From Cognatiluteimonas sedimenti (GTDB taxonomy: Bacteria; Pseudomonadota; Gammaproteobacteria; Xanthomonadales; Xanthomonadaceae): 64,000 nt of DNA. The notes below the pieces were generated by a model. The model did no database searches, was not told the DNA's origin, and saw nothing but the letters and a program-made list of their open reading frames with translations. Where the stretch lies: assembly GCF_022808325.1 (NCBI RefSeq), contig NZ_JALGCL010000004.1, positions 124,001 through 188,000 of the forward strand. The letters run 5' to 3'. How positions within the stretch are numbered: position 1 is the first letter of the stretch; every line of letters begins with the position of its first letter. The position numbers were made by a program, and so were the translations under genes. Shown piece after piece: positions 29,267-38,433 of this stretch.

Positions 29267-30358
29267 TCATGCCCCGGCGGAGGCACGCTGCGCGGCCGCC
29301 GCCGCATCGGCTGCGTTGCTGTCCTCGGCCCCCGGTGACGCGGTCGCATCGGCCACGCCGCCCGCGTGCAATGCGTGCAGGCTGGCATCCTGGCCGGCAT
29401 TGGCGGTTGCGCGGGCCAGCTCCAGCCGTTGCAGCGGCAGCGCCTCCGGGTGCGCCTGCTGCAGCCATGCCACCATGCGCTCGCGCACCGCGCAGCGCAG
29501 GTCGAACAGGTCGCCGGAGTTGCGCGCGCTGACCAGCAGCCGCACCTGCAGCGTGGTTTCCGCGGCATCGGTCACCTGCGCCACGCAGACGCGCCCGTCC
29601 CAGCGCGGATCGGTGTTGCAGATGCGCTGCAGCTCCGCGCGCATGGCGTCCATCGGCACGCGGTAGTCCAGCCACAGGAGCGCGCTGCCGAGCAGTTGCG
29701 CGGTCGTCCGCGTCCAGTTCTCGAACGGATGCTCGATGAACCACTGCAGCGGCACCACCATGCGCCGTTCGTCCCAGATCCGGACCACCACGTAGGTGGC
29801 ATTGATCTCCTCGATCCGTCCCCATTCGCCCTCGACGATGACCACGTCGTCGAGCCGGATCGGTTGCGCGATCGCAATCTGCAGGCCGGCGATCAGGTTG
29901 CCGAACACCGGCTTGGCGGCGAAGCCGGCGACCAGCCCGATCAGCCCGGCGGAGGCGAGCAGGGTGGCCCCGATCCTGCGGATCCCGGGGATGGTCATCA
30001 GCGCCAGTCCCAGCCCGAACAGCACGATCGCGCCCTGCACGATCCCGCTGATCACCCTGGCTTGGGTCTGGACCTTGCGCGCGCGAAGGTTGTCGGCGAT
30101 GTCGACGGGATGTTCGCGCAGCACCCGTGCCACCACCGCGCGCACCGCGCGCAGCGCCAGCCATGTCGCGCACAGCAGCACGCCGACCACCAGCACCTGG
30201 CGGCCGAAACCGGCCCCCCCGGCAGGCAGCGGCAAGGCAGGAAGCGCCGCCAGCAGCACCAGCAGCGGCAAGCCCACCAGGGCCGGTGGCATCACCACGC
30301 GCAGGATCCGGGTGCGCAGGCCCGGGCCCGCGGCGTCGACTGGCATGCGCTCGATCAT
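29267..30358 (-). CDS. MscS-family mechanosensitive ion channel
   Basis: The 363-residue protein has four to five membrane segments followed by the MscS core: VAGFAAKPVFGNLIAGLQIAIAQPIRLDD (pore helix and beta domain start, given here as the family signature around residues 160-190) and a soluble C-terminal part. It opens under membrane tension and guards against hypo-osmotic shock. The C-terminal end is Ala-rich and low-complexity, unlike the conserved core. The start at 30358 gives a normal N-terminus. It is close to the DUF72 gene on the same strand (48 bases between). Confidence 0.88.
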   Translation of the reverse strand: MIERMPVDAAGPGLRTRILRVVMPPALVGLPLLVLLAALPALPLPAGGAGFGRQVLVVGVLLCATWLALRAVRAVVARVLREHPVDIADNLRARKVQTQARVISGIVQGAIVLFGLGLALMTIPGIRRIGATLLASAGLIGLVAGFAAKPVFGNLIAGLQIAIAQPIRLDDVVIVEGEWGRIEEINATYVVVRIWDERRMVVPLQWFIEHPFENWTRTTAQLLGSALLWLDYRVPMDAMRAELQRICNTDPRWDGRVCVAQVTDAAETTLQVRLLVSARNSGDLFDLRCAVRERMVAWLQQAHPEALPLQRLELARATANAGQDASLHALHAGGVADATASPGAEDSNAADAAAAAQRASAGA

Positions 30359-30406
30359 CGCGCCAGTCTCGCAAGCACCACGGCCACGGCGCGTGATCGC
30401 TGCGCC

Positions 30407-31147
30407 TCAGTCGCGCAGCACCGCCTGCAGCCGCAGCGCATTGGCGACCGCATGCCCGTGCGCGGTGTTGTCGAACACGATCCAGCTGCGTCGATGCCGC
30501 GCGGCGTCGGCACGCAATGCGGCGGCAAGGGCCTGCAACGCGGCTTCGCCGTAATCGCTGTAGTACATGCGCGGCGCGCCGTGCCAGCGCCGGTAGGCAA
30601 GCGCGGGATCGCCGCCCGGCAGGTCGCCACCGGCATGCGCCGCCGGATCCGCGGCCACGCGCGCGATCCGGTGGCGCAGCAGCAACGCTTCGGCACGCGG
30701 CGTGAACCAGCTGCCGTGGCGCGGCTCGCAGGCGACATCACCGTCCCAGCGGTCCCGCAGGCGCGCCAGGAACGGCGCCGCGCTGCGCGCATCCAGGGCA
30801 AGGCTCGGTGGCAGCTGCAGCAGCAGCACGCCGAGCTTGCGCCCGAGTCCGCCGCACTGCTCGAGGAACTCGTCCAGCAATGGTCCGCAGCGGCGCAGGC
30901 GCGCCTCGTGGGTGATTGCGCGCGGCAGTTTCACCGAGAACCGGAAGCTGGCCGGTACCGCGGCCGCCCAGCGCGCGTAGGTCTGGCGCCGGTGCGGGCG
31001 ATAGAAGGACGAATTGATCTCGACCGCATCCAGCAGGCTGGCGTAACGCGCCAGCACGCTGTCCCCCGCGCCGAAGCGCGCGCGCTGCGCGGCCGGGATC
31101 GCCCAGCCGGCGCTGGCGATGCGCGGCGGCGTGCGCGCGCGGCTCAT
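30407..31147 (-). CDS. DUF72-family protein
   Basis: A 246-residue TIM-barrel-like protein of the DUF72 (YecE-like) family. It begins IASAGWAIP, then AVEINSSFYRPHRRQTYARWA and FRFSVKLPRAITHEARL, all family hallmarks; CEPRHGSWF and YYSDYGE are later ones. The biochemical role is not established. The Met at 31147 is the first in-frame ATG and begins the conserved region. The next genes upstream, on the other strand, are an AlkB-type protein and a DUF763 protein. Confidence 0.88.
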   Translation of the reverse strand: MSRARTPPRIASAGWAIPAAQRARFGAGDSVLARYASLLDAVEINSSFYRPHRRQTYARWAAAVPASFRFSVKLPRAITHEARLRRCGPLLDEFLEQCGGLGRKLGVLLLQLPPSLALDARSAAPFLARLRDRWDGDVACEPRHGSWFTPRAEALLLRHRIARVAADPAAHAGGDLPGGDPALAYRRWHGAPRMYYSDYGEAALQALAAALRADAARHRRSWIVFDNTAHGHAVANALRLQAVLRD

Positions 31148-31291
31148 CGGCCCGGGGCGGCCGGCAGGCGGACATCCAGCGGCATGCGTAAGCCTCCTGG
31201 CGACGGTGCGCCAGCGTAAGCAATGGCGGTCGACGGAGCGCGAAAGCCGGCGGTGCTTGCAAAGACGGGCGCTGGCCCCAACTGCGCAGCC

Positions 31292-31876
31292 ATGAGCCTG
31301 TTCGCCGCGGCGCCAATGCAACTGGTCGAGGATGCCGAGGGCGGCGTCGTCTGCTGGCCGCAGTGGCTGCCCGAAGCGCTGGCACGGGCCTGGTTCGAGG
31401 CCTTGCACGCGGGCGCGCACTGGGCGCACCAGCGCCGGCCGATGTACGACCGCGTCGTCGACGTGCCACGGCTCCTGGCTGCCTACGAAACCGATGCGTT
31501 GCCGGCCTCGTTGCCGCTGGCGGCGATGCTCGAGCGGATCCAGGCGACCGCGCCGGCGGCGTACAACGCAATCGGGCTCAATCTCTATCGCGACGGACGC
31601 GACAGCGTGGCGATGCACAACGACAAGCTGCACAGCATCGTCGCCGGGCAACCCATCGCGCTGGTGTCGCTGGGCGCGACGCGGCGGATGCGGATCCGGC
31701 CCAAGGGCGGCGGCGGCGCCGGCGTCGGCGTCGATCTCACCCCGGGCAGCCTGCTGGTGATGAGCCATGCCTCGCAGCGCAGCCACGAACACGGCATCGC
31801 CAAGACCACGCGTGCGGTCGGGCCGCGGATCAGCGCGGTGTTCCGGGTGCGGCCGCGGCACTGGCGGCCGGACTGA
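31292..31876 (+). CDS. AlkB-like 2-oxoglutarate/Fe(II) dioxygenase
   Basis: The 194-residue protein has the Fe(II) site MHND (His109 and Asp111) and HEHGI (His167), with the 2-oxoglutarate-binding arginines in GPRISAVFR, plus the AlkB substrate region NAIGLNLYRDGRDSVAMH. AlkB proteins repair methylated DNA or RNA bases by oxidative demethylation. The start at 31292 is the ATG before the conserved domain. The neighbours are DUF72 and DUF763 genes, so a small repair cluster is possible. The product could also be an AlkB homolog acting on RNA or tRNA. Confidence 0.87.
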   Translation: MSLFAAAPMQLVEDAEGGVVCWPQWLPEALARAWFEALHAGAHWAHQRRPMYDRVVDVPRLLAAYETDALPASLPLAAMLERIQATAPAAYNAIGLNLYRDGRDSVAMHNDKLHSIVAGQPIALVSLGATRRMRIRPKGGGGAGVGVDLTPGSLLVMSHASQRSHEHGIAKTTRAVGPRISAVFRVRPRHWRPD

Positions 31877-32005
31877 CCACGCGAACCTGAGGCGTTCAGC
31901 AAGTGCTGCGCACCGGCGCAGCCGATGAGACCCGGATGCGACATGCTGCGCCGGCATGCACGTGAACCTTCCCCCGATCACGCCGCCAATGTCGCGGCAC
32001 ATTCC

Positions 32006-33316
32006 ATGAGCCGGCGCTCGGGCAGCGCCGACCTGCCGTTGCACGGCGGCCGCGTGCCGCAATGGCTGGCCACGCGCATGACCCGGCTGGGCGCGGTCAT
32101 GTGCGAGGCGATCGTGCATGAGTACGGGCGCGACGAATTGCTGCGACGGCTCGCGCATCCGTTCTGGTTCCAGTCCTTTGGCGCGGTCATGGGCATGGAC
32201 TGGCATTCCTCGGGCATAACCACCAGCGTGCTGGGCGCGCTCAAGCGCGGGCTGGCGCCGCTGGCGGGCGAACTGGGCGTGCATGTCTGCGGCGGCCGCG
32301 GCCGTCATTCGCGGATGACGCCGGGGGAACTGGTCGCGATCGGGACGCGGGTGGGTTTCGATGGCGACGCGCTGGCGCAGGCCAGCCGCATGGTGGCCAA
32401 GGTCGACAGCGCCGCGGTGCAGGACGGGTTCGACCTGTACCTGCACGGCTTCGTGGTCACCGACGACGGCCGCTGGACGGTGGTCCAGCAGGGGATGAAC
32501 GCCGATACGCGACAGGCACGACGGTACCACTGGCTGTCGGAAGGCCTGGCCGACTTCGTCGATGCGCCGCACGCGGCGATCGAGGGCCCGGGCCGCGGCC
32601 GCATCGTCAATCTGGCCGATCGTCGTGCCGCGCGTTCGCGCGCCGCCCAGGTCGAAGCCTTGCACACGCTGGGCCCGGACGGCATCGCGCGCGAATGGCG
32701 GCAGTTGCAGGGCACGCTGCCAGCGCAGCCAGCTGCGGGGGATTCCGTGCAGCTGCCGTTGCCGCACCTGTCCATGCCGGCGCACCACGAGGTGCGACCC
32801 GGCGACATCGTCACGCGCCGCCTGCACGCGAACCTGGCGGCGGCCGCCGAATGCGGGCCGCGCGATTTCGTGGAGCTGTTGCGGGTGCCGGGCGTCGGCG
32901 CGCGCACGGTGCGCGCGCTGGCGCTGGTGGCCGAAGTACTGCACGGGGCCCCGTGCCGCTTCAGCGATCCGGCGCGCTTCTCGCTGGCGCATGGCGGCAA
33001 GGACCGGCATCCGTTCCCGGTGCCGGTGCGCGTGTACGACCACACCATCGGCGTGCTCAAGCGCGCGGTCGGCAACGCGCGGCTTGGGCGCGAGGAACAG
33101 CTGCAGGCACTGCGCCGGCTCGACGCGCAGGCGCGTGCGCTCGAGCGCGATGTCCGCGGCCCGACCCTCGACGCCCTGCTCGCACGCGAGCGGCTGCACT
33201 CGCACGCTTACGGCGGCCGCAGCGTATTCGGCCTGGAGCCTGCTCCCGCCAAGCTGCCCGTCGGCACGCTGGCGGCCGCGCCCGCGGCCTCGCGGCGCCG
33301 GCTTTCACGATCCTGA
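32006..33316 (+). CDS. DUF763-family protein with helix-hairpin-helix
   Basis: The 436-residue product fits DUF763, a family shared by many archaea and scattered bacteria. Recognisable pieces are SADLPLHGGRVPQWL at the start, FQSFGAVMGMDWHSSGITTSVLGAL, the internal LYLHGFVVTDDGRWTVVQQGMN, and a helix-hairpin-helix around VPGVGARTVRALALVAEVL. The HhH motif implies DNA or RNA contact. Its activity is unknown. The Met at 32006 begins the conserved region; the longer frame from 31925 adds an unrelated basic leader. The last ~60 residues are a Pro/Ala-rich tail. Confidence 0.87.
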   Translation: MSRRSGSADLPLHGGRVPQWLATRMTRLGAVMCEAIVHEYGRDELLRRLAHPFWFQSFGAVMGMDWHSSGITTSVLGALKRGLAPLAGELGVHVCGGRGRHSRMTPGELVAIGTRVGFDGDALAQASRMVAKVDSAAVQDGFDLYLHGFVVTDDGRWTVVQQGMNADTRQARRYHWLSEGLADFVDAPHAAIEGPGRGRIVNLADRRAARSRAAQVEALHTLGPDGIAREWRQLQGTLPAQPAAGDSVQLPLPHLSMPAHHEVRPGDIVTRRLHANLAAAAECGPRDFVELLRVPGVGARTVRALALVAEVLHGAPCRFSDPARFSLAHGGKDRHPFPVPVRVYDHTIGVLKRAVGNARLGREEQLQALRRLDAQARALERDVRGPTLDALLARERLHSHAYGGRSVFGLEPAPAKLPVGTLAAAPAASRRRLSRS

Positions 33317-33354
33317 AATTTCGCCAACGGCGACCCTGCGGCCGCGCGGCGCCG

Positions 33355-33361
33355 CTTGAAA
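33355..33361 (+). promoter_or_regulatory. Candidate heat-shock -35 element for hsp20
   Basis: CTTGAAA matches the sigma-32 -35 consensus and lies 81 bases before the hsp20 start. A matching CCCCAT-like -10 is not clear, so this is tentative. Confidence 0.3.
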
Positions 33362-33442
33362 CCCGGCGACGTTGCCTTAGCTGCTGGGCTGGACGCGACG
33401 CGTGTCGCGCAACGTGCCCAGCCCAACCTGAGGGACCTTTTC

Positions 33443-33925
33443 ATGAACGACAAGATGACCCGTTACCCGCAATCCGCCGCAGTCCCGGGCCGCCAGGATC
33501 CGATGCGGCAGCTGTTCGACCGGTTGCTGGAAGGCAACCTGTTCCTGGGATCCAACAACGACGAGTCGTCGGTGGTGACCAGCCAGTGGATGCCGCTGGT
33601 CGACATCCGCGAGGAGCAGGACCGCTTCGTGCTGCACGCCGACATCCCCGGCGTCGATCCGCGGGACATCGAAGTGCAGATGGACAAGGGCATGCTCACC
33701 ATCAAGGGCGAGCGCCGCGCCGAGCGTACGGTGCAGAACGAGCGCTACTCGCGCGTGGAGCGGCTGCACGGCAGCTTCCATCGGCGCTTCGCGCTGCCCG
33801 ACAGCGCGGACCCGGACGGCATCACCGCCAGCGGCAGCAACGGCGTGCTCGAGATCGTGATTCCCAAGCGCCCCGAGTCGACCCCGCGCCGCATCCAGGT
33901 GGGAAACGGCAACCTGAATTCCTGA
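33443..33925 (+). CDS. Hsp20/alpha-crystallin small heat-shock protein
   Basis: The 160-residue protein has the alpha-crystallin domain (about residues 50-145): MPLVDIREEQDRFVLHADIPGV, MLTIKGERR, and the closing NGVLEIVIPKRPE, and an N-terminal arm with QLFDRLLEG. Small heat-shock proteins hold unfolding proteins in an ATP-independent way. A CTTGAAA heat-shock-like element precedes it. GAGGGA lies 8 bases before the ATG. It stands alone. Confidence 0.95.
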   Translation: MNDKMTRYPQSAAVPGRQDPMRQLFDRLLEGNLFLGSNNDESSVVTSQWMPLVDIREEQDRFVLHADIPGVDPRDIEVQMDKGMLTIKGERRAERTVQNERYSRVERLHGSFHRRFALPDSADPDGITASGSNGVLEIVIPKRPESTPRRIQVGNGNLNS

Positions 33926-33938
33926 CCAGGACTCGCGG

Positions 33939-33968
33939 GCCGTGCCTGCCGGAACCGGCATGCACGGC
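33939..33968 (+). terminator. Long GC hairpin after hsp20
   Basis: GCCGTGC pairs with GCACGGC and the inner GCCGG with CCGGC, with small internal mismatches and an AA loop, 14 bases after the stop. No T-run follows, so it is terminator-like only. Confidence 0.4.
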
Positions 33969-34107
33969 GCCGCGGCCGCGCCGGCGCGGCTGGCGCGGCC
34001 GCATACGCGGCGGCGGAGGTTCGCCGCCAGCAACCGCGCGGGCACGCGGGGGCCGTTGGCCTGCCTGACCTGCTAGATTCAGGCACCCCGATGCAGGCGA
34101 GGTGGTC

Positions 34108-34752
34108 ATGGCGGTGGCGACCCGGGAACTGGAACAGTTCGTCCACGAAGCGCTTGCCCGCGGCCAGTCGCGGCAGGCGATCGAAGCGGCCCTGGCGCAG
34201 GCCGGCTGGCCCGCCGAGCAGGTGCGCGATGCGCTCGATGCCTATGCCGACGTCGCATTCGCGGTGCCGGTGCCGCGCCCGCGGCCCTATCTGTCGGCGC
34301 GCGAGGCGTTCCTGTACCTGGTGCTGTTCGCGACCCTGTACGTGTCGGCGTACCACCTGGGCAGCCTGCTGTTCGACCTGATCAACCATGCGCTGCCGGA
34401 CCCCGCCGACGCGGCCTACCGGTCCCTGCAGCTGGGCGCGTCGATGCGCTGGTCGGTCGCCTCGCTGCTGGTCGCGTTCCCGGTATTCCTGTACGTGGCG
34501 CGGCACCTGGGCAGGGACCTGGCGCGCAATCCGGTCAAGCGGCTGTCGGCGGTGCGGCGCTGGCTCACCTACCTGACGCTGTTCCTCGCGGCCGGCATCG
34601 TCATCGGCGACCTGATCGCGGCGGTCTACAACCTGCTCGGTGGCGAGCTGACCTTGCGCTTCGTGCTGAAGGTGCTGGTGGTCGCTGCGATCGCGGGCAC
34701 GGTGTTCGCCTACTACCTGTTCGACCTGCGCCACGAGGAGCGCGAATCGTGA
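34108..34752 (+). CDS. DUF5671-type membrane protein
   Basis: The 214-residue protein starts with a soluble 50-residue helical part (ELEQFVHEALARGQSRQAIEAALAQAGW) that looks like a short two-helix binding module, followed by about five membrane helices, as in DUF5671 proteins. GAGG lies 5 bases before the ATG at 34108. It overlaps the next gene by 4 bases (GTGA), so the two are coupled and probably work together. The role is unknown. Confidence 0.78.
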   Translation: MAVATRELEQFVHEALARGQSRQAIEAALAQAGWPAEQVRDALDAYADVAFAVPVPRPRPYLSAREAFLYLVLFATLYVSAYHLGSLLFDLINHALPDPADAAYRSLQLGASMRWSVASLLVAFPVFLYVARHLGRDLARNPVKRLSAVRRWLTYLTLFLAAGIVIGDLIAAVYNLLGGELTLRFVLKVLVVAAIAGTVFAYYLFDLRHEERES

Positions 34753-35195
34753 GCGCGCCGGTGGCCGGGAACGGCGTCGGCCGCTGGATCGCGATCCTCG
34801 CCAGCGCGGTGGTGGTCGCGACGATCATCGCGGCGATCGTGGTGATGGGGTCGCCGTCGACGCAGCGGTTGTCGCGCCTGGACGAGCGCCGGGTGACCGA
34901 CCTGGGCAACCTGACGCAGGCGATCCAGGGCTACCGCGATGCGCACGATCGCCTGCCGACGGATCTTCCCCTGCTTGCGGCCGAGCCCGGCTCGCGCCTG
35001 GCGATCGTCGATCCGGCCACCGGCCAGCCGTACGGCTATGCCGCGCTCGGCGCACGCGAGTACCAGCTCTGCGCGCGCTTCGACACCGACACGGCCACCG
35101 CCCTGGAGGCGCCGGTGGCCTGGGCGCCCGGCGACTGGAACCACGGCGTGGGCACGCGCTGCTTCAAGCGCCGCGTGGTCGTGCCCGCGAAATAG
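34749..35195 (+). CDS. Membrane-anchored protein coupled to the DUF5671 gene
   Basis: A 148-residue protein starting with GTG in a GTGA overlap. One hydrophobic segment (about residues 13-33) anchors it; the rest is soluble and presumably periplasmic, with a pattern (LGNLTQAIQGYRDAHDRLPTDLPLL) resembling the helix-and-loop start of pseudopilin-like domains. Two cysteines (YQLCARF and TRCFKR) could pair. I do not know its function. Confidence 0.72.
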   Translation: MSAPVAGNGVGRWIAILASAVVVATIIAAIVVMGSPSTQRLSRLDERRVTDLGNLTQAIQGYRDAHDRLPTDLPLLAAEPGSRLAIVDPATGQPYGYAALGAREYQLCARFDTDTATALEAPVAWAPGDWNHGVGTRCFKRRVVVPAK

Positions 35196-35218
35196 CCAAC
35201 CCCGCCCGGAACCCAGCC

Positions 35219-35923
35219 ATGTCGTCAGCCTTCGTGTCCCTCGTCTTCGCCGGCATCGCCTGGGTGGCCCTGCACATCGGCGTCTCCGGCACCGCGTTGC
35301 GCGGCGCCATCGTCGCGCGCATCGGCCAGGGCGCGTTCCGCGGCCTGTTCGTGGTCGCCTCGCTGGCGCTGCTGGGCTGGCTGGTGCATGCCTACAACAT
35401 GGCCGGGCCAGTGGCGCAACTCTGGATCGCGCCGCGCTGGCTGGTCGTGGTGCTGATGCTGCTGATGCTGCCGGCGCTGCTGTTGCTGGTGTGCTCGCTG
35501 ACCATGCCCAACCCGACCTCGGTCGCCGGCCGCCATGCGCTGGAGGCGGCGGAGCCGGCGCGCGGCATCCTGCGCATCACCCGCCATCCCATGCTCTGGG
35601 CGTTCGCGACCTGGGGCCTGCTGCACCTTGCCGCGATCGGCACGGCGTCGATGGCGGTGCTGGCGGGCGCGATCCTCATCACCGCCTTCGCCGGCATGCC
35701 GAGCCTGGACGCCAAGTACGCCAGGCGCGAACCGGAGCGTTGGCCGGCGTTCGCCGCGGCGACGTCGATCCTGCCGTTCGCCGCGATCCTTTCCGGCCGC
35801 AATCGCCTGGCGCTGCGCGAGCTCGGCTGGTGGCGGCCGTTGCTGGCCGCGGTGCTGTGGGCGGTGCTGATCGCCGGGCATCCGATGTTGTCGGCTTCCA
35901 ATCCGGCGCGCTATTTCCACTGA
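35219..35923 (+). CDS. NnrU-family membrane protein
   Basis: The 234-residue protein has six hydrophobic segments and the NnrU core ILRITRHPMLWAFATWGLLHL. NnrU was first seen with nitric-oxide or nitrite reductase genes but occurs widely without them, as here. The family is related to isoprenylcysteine methyltransferase-like membrane enzymes. The role in this organism is unknown. The start is 24 bases after the previous gene. Confidence 0.87.
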   Translation: MSSAFVSLVFAGIAWVALHIGVSGTALRGAIVARIGQGAFRGLFVVASLALLGWLVHAYNMAGPVAQLWIAPRWLVVVLMLLMLPALLLLVCSLTMPNPTSVAGRHALEAAEPARGILRITRHPMLWAFATWGLLHLAAIGTASMAVLAGAILITAFAGMPSLDAKYARREPERWPAFAAATSILPFAAILSGRNRLALRELGWWRPLLAAVLWAVLIAGHPMLSASNPARYFH

Positions 35924-36029
35924 TCCCGACGCAAGCGCCGCGCCCGCAGGTGCCGGGCGGACAGGACCATTGCTGCTGCACACCCGTTGCCGCAGCCCGT
36001 GGCCGACGCCTGCGGCCGCGATCCGTCGC

Positions 36030-36380
36030 TCAGGGCTCGCGGCAGTCGGGCCGCGGCGGCAGCGCATCGCGCGCCACGCAGAAGCGGAAGTCGCGCAGGC
36101 CGGTGAACTCGCGCTCGCCGCCGCGCGCCAGCGCGAAGCGGGCGATTGGCGCGTCGACGCAGGCGTCGCTGTCGCATTCGTCGCGGAACAGCGTGTACCA
36201 GCACTTGCCGCTGCTGCTTTCGATGCATTCGAAGCGCGCGCGGCCATCCTTCGCCCAGGCCTTGCTGTACAGCGCGTCGCCGCGGTCGCTGGTGATGCGG
36301 TGGCTCCAGTCGGTGCCGCCGACGTGGACGCCGAGCAGCGACAGCACGAAGACGACCAGGGCGGTGAACTTGGCGATCAT
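36030..36380 (-). CDS. Small exported or anchored protein
   Basis: A 116-residue protein with an N-terminal hydrophobic stretch (FTALVVFVLSLLGVHVGG) and a mature part with four cysteines (FECIES, GKCWYT, DECDSDAC) plus one more near the end, which could form disulfides. I do not recognise it. It lies 15 bases after the LytTR regulator, on the same strand, so it may be the third gene of that operon. Confidence 0.65.
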   Translation of the reverse strand: MIAKFTALVVFVLSLLGVHVGGTDWSHRITSDRGDALYSKAWAKDGRARFECIESSSGKCWYTLFRDECDSDACVDAPIARFALARGGEREFTGLRDFRFCVARDALPPRPDCREP

Positions 36381-36395
36381 GCGCGATCCCTCCAG

Positions 36396-37175
36396 TCACA
36401 TGTTGCGGAACAGGGCCATGAACGGCTGGCTGACGACCAGCGTTTCCGGGCGCGACTTCAACCGCAGCGTGCCGCGGCCGCTGTCGTCGCGGGTGACGCC
36501 GGCGATGGCCTTGAGGTTGACGATGGTGGAGCGGTGGACCTGCTTGAACACGTTGCTGTCCAGTGCCGCCAGCAGGTCGCGGATCGGCGTGCGCAACAGC
36601 GCCTCGCCTTCGGCGGTGACCACGGTGGTGTACTTGTCCGCGGCGCGGAAATAGAGCACGTCGTCGGCCAGGATCAGCCGGGTTTCGCGGCCGGCGCTGG
36701 CGGTGAGCCAGGTCAGTGGCGGCGCGGCGCCTGCGCGCGGCGGCAGTGCGCTGCCGAGTCTTGCGACCAGCGCGGCCAGCGCCGCGCCGTCGCCATTGTC
36801 GCCGCGCGCCTGCAGGCGCTGCACGGTGGCGGCCAGCCGTTCCGCGTCCACCGGCTTGAGCAGGTAGTCGATCGCGCCGTGTTCGAACGCGTCGATCGCG
36901 TACTGGTCGTAGGCGGTGACGAACACCACCTGCGTGCGCGGGCTGGCTTCGGCGAGCGCCGCCGCGACTTCCAGGCCGTTGAGGCCGGGCATGCGGATGT
37001 CGAGGAAGGCGATGTCGGGCTGCTTCTCGGCCAGCGTTTCCAGCGCGCTGGCGCCGTCCTCGCACTCGGCCAGCACCTGCAGCCGTGGCCATGCGACCTG
37101 CAACTGCTCGAGCAGCGCCGCGCGCAGCAGCGCCTCGTCCTCGGCCACGATCGCGGTCCAGGCGCGCTCAGCCAT
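36396..37175 (-). CDS. LytTR-type two-component response regulator
   Basis: The 259-residue protein joins a receiver domain (AIVAEDEALLR, acceptor Asp in IAFLDIRMPGLNG, Lys in YLLKPVD) to a LytTR DNA-binding domain near residues 155-255 (DVLYFRAADKYTTVVTAEG, FKQVHRSTIVNLKAI). It belongs to the AlgR/LytR group that binds pairs of short direct repeats. It overlaps the kinase gene by 8 bases. Together they form a standard pair; the signal is not visible. Confidence 0.95.
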   Translation of the reverse strand: MAERAWTAIVAEDEALLRAALLEQLQVAWPRLQVLAECEDGASALETLAEKQPDIAFLDIRMPGLNGLEVAAALAEASPRTQVVFVTAYDQYAIDAFEHGAIDYLLKPVDAERLAATVQRLQARGDNGDGAALAALVARLGSALPPRAGAAPPLTWLTASAGRETRLILADDVLYFRAADKYTTVVTAEGEALLRTPIRDLLAALDSNVFKQVHRSTIVNLKAIAGVTRDDSGRGTLRLKSRPETLVVSQPFMALFRNM

Positions 37176-38433
37176 GGCTGCGCGCCCCGGCGGTGTCGGC
37201 GTCGGCCGCGGCCGGCACGGTCAGCGTTGCCGCGACGCCTGCGGGGAAGTTGGCGACCACCGCCAGCGCCGCGCGCTCGCCGTAGCGCAGCTGCAGGCGT
37301 TCGCGCACGTTCTTCAGGCCGATGCCGGTGCCGCTGGTGGCGGCGTTGAAGCCGTCGCCATCATCGGCCACGGTGATCGCGACGCCATCGTCCCCGGCGC
37401 GGGCGCGGATCCAGACCGTGCCGCCGCCGGTGCGCGGTTCCAGCCCGTGCTTGATCGCGTTCTCGACCAGGGTCTGCAGCATCATCGGCGGCAGCGGCGT
37501 GGCGCGCAGCGTTTCGGGCACGTCCACCTGCACTTCCAGGCGCGGGCCCATGCGGATCTTGAGGATCTCCAGGTAGGCCAGCGCGCGCTCGAGCTCCGCT
37601 CCCAGCGTCGACATCTCGTCCTGGGTGCGCGGCAGCGAATGGCGCAGGTACTGGATCAGGTGCCCGAGCATCTCGTCGGCGCGCTGCGCGTCGCTGCGCG
37701 TGAGCAGCTGCGCGCTGGCCAGGGTGTTGTAGAGGAAGTGCGGTTCGACCTGGGCGTGCAGCAGGCTGAGCCTGGCTACCGTGAGTTCCTTCTCGACCGC
37801 GGTCTGCACGGCCGCCGCCTTCTCGTTGCGGCGGCGCTCGGCGACGCGACGGGTGATCGCGCGCGAGATCGCCTCGGCGTTCTCCAGGTTGGTGCCGTCG
37901 TCGACGCGGAACAGGTCGGTCCAGGCCGGGCTTTCCGGTTCGCAGATCAGCGTGACGCTGCCGCTGTCGTGGTTGGGAGTGACCGTCGCCGACAGCTGGT
38001 TGCGCGGCGTGCCGAACCATTGCAGCGGGTTCCAGCGGCCCAGCGCGTAATTGCCGTACGGATTCGGCCGCGCGACCTTGGCCGAGACCTGCAGGCTGTC
38101 GCGCGCGCTGCGCACCTGCTCGACATGGGGCAGTTCACGGATCGCGGCATCGAGCAGGTCGAAGGCCTCGCCGGCTTCGAACGGGATCTCGATCTGCCGC
38201 CGCTGGCGGTTGCCCAGGGTTTCGCCATCGACCCGCCCGGCGATCAGGCGCACCCGCCGCAGGTGCGAGATCGCGCCGGTCACCACGAGGGCAGCGGTGA
38301 TCATGCACGCCAGGACGATCGGTGCCTCGAACTGGCCGATCCCCGGCAACGAGGACCACAGCGCCACCGCCAGGAACAACAGCGCGCACCAGGCGGCGAA
38401 GATGCGGATGAGGAACAGGGTGCTCTTGATCAC
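37168..38433 (-). CDS. Sensor histidine kinase, LytS/YehU-like
   Basis: A 421-residue kinase with two membrane helices near the start (about residues 6-25 and 34-55), then the His_kinase family motif LHAQVEPHFLYNTLASAQLL (phosphoacceptor His in PHFLYN) and the ATPase region with MLQTLVENAIKHGLEP and GTGIGLKNVRERL. This is the type that pairs with LytTR regulators. The start is a GTG at 38433. It lacks a large periplasmic sensor, so it likely senses a membrane or cytosolic cue. Its start is 222 bases from the divergent M64 gene. Confidence 0.92.
   Translation of the reverse strand: MIKSTLFLIRIFAAWCALLFLAVALWSSLPGIGQFEAPIVLACMITAALVVTGAISHLRRVRLIAGRVDGETLGNRQRRQIEIPFEAGEAFDLLDAAIRELPHVEQVRSARDSLQVSAKVARPNPYGNYALGRWNPLQWFGTPRNQLSATVTPNHDSGSVTLICEPESPAWTDLFRVDDGTNLENAEAISRAITRRVAERRRNEKAAAVQTAVEKELTVARLSLLHAQVEPHFLYNTLASAQLLTRSDAQRADEMLGHLIQYLRHSLPRTQDEMSTLGAELERALAYLEILKIRMGPRLEVQVDVPETLRATPLPPMMLQTLVENAIKHGLEPRTGGGTVWIRARAGDDGVAITVADDGDGFNAATSGTGIGLKNVRERLQLRYGERAALAVVANFPAGVAATLTVPAAADADTAGARSHG

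Noticed and set aside
29366-31219. 617-residue open frame on the plus strand through the MscS and DUF72 region
   Set aside because: It is Gln/Arg/His-rich, lacks any fold pattern and covers two well-supported genes on the other strand.
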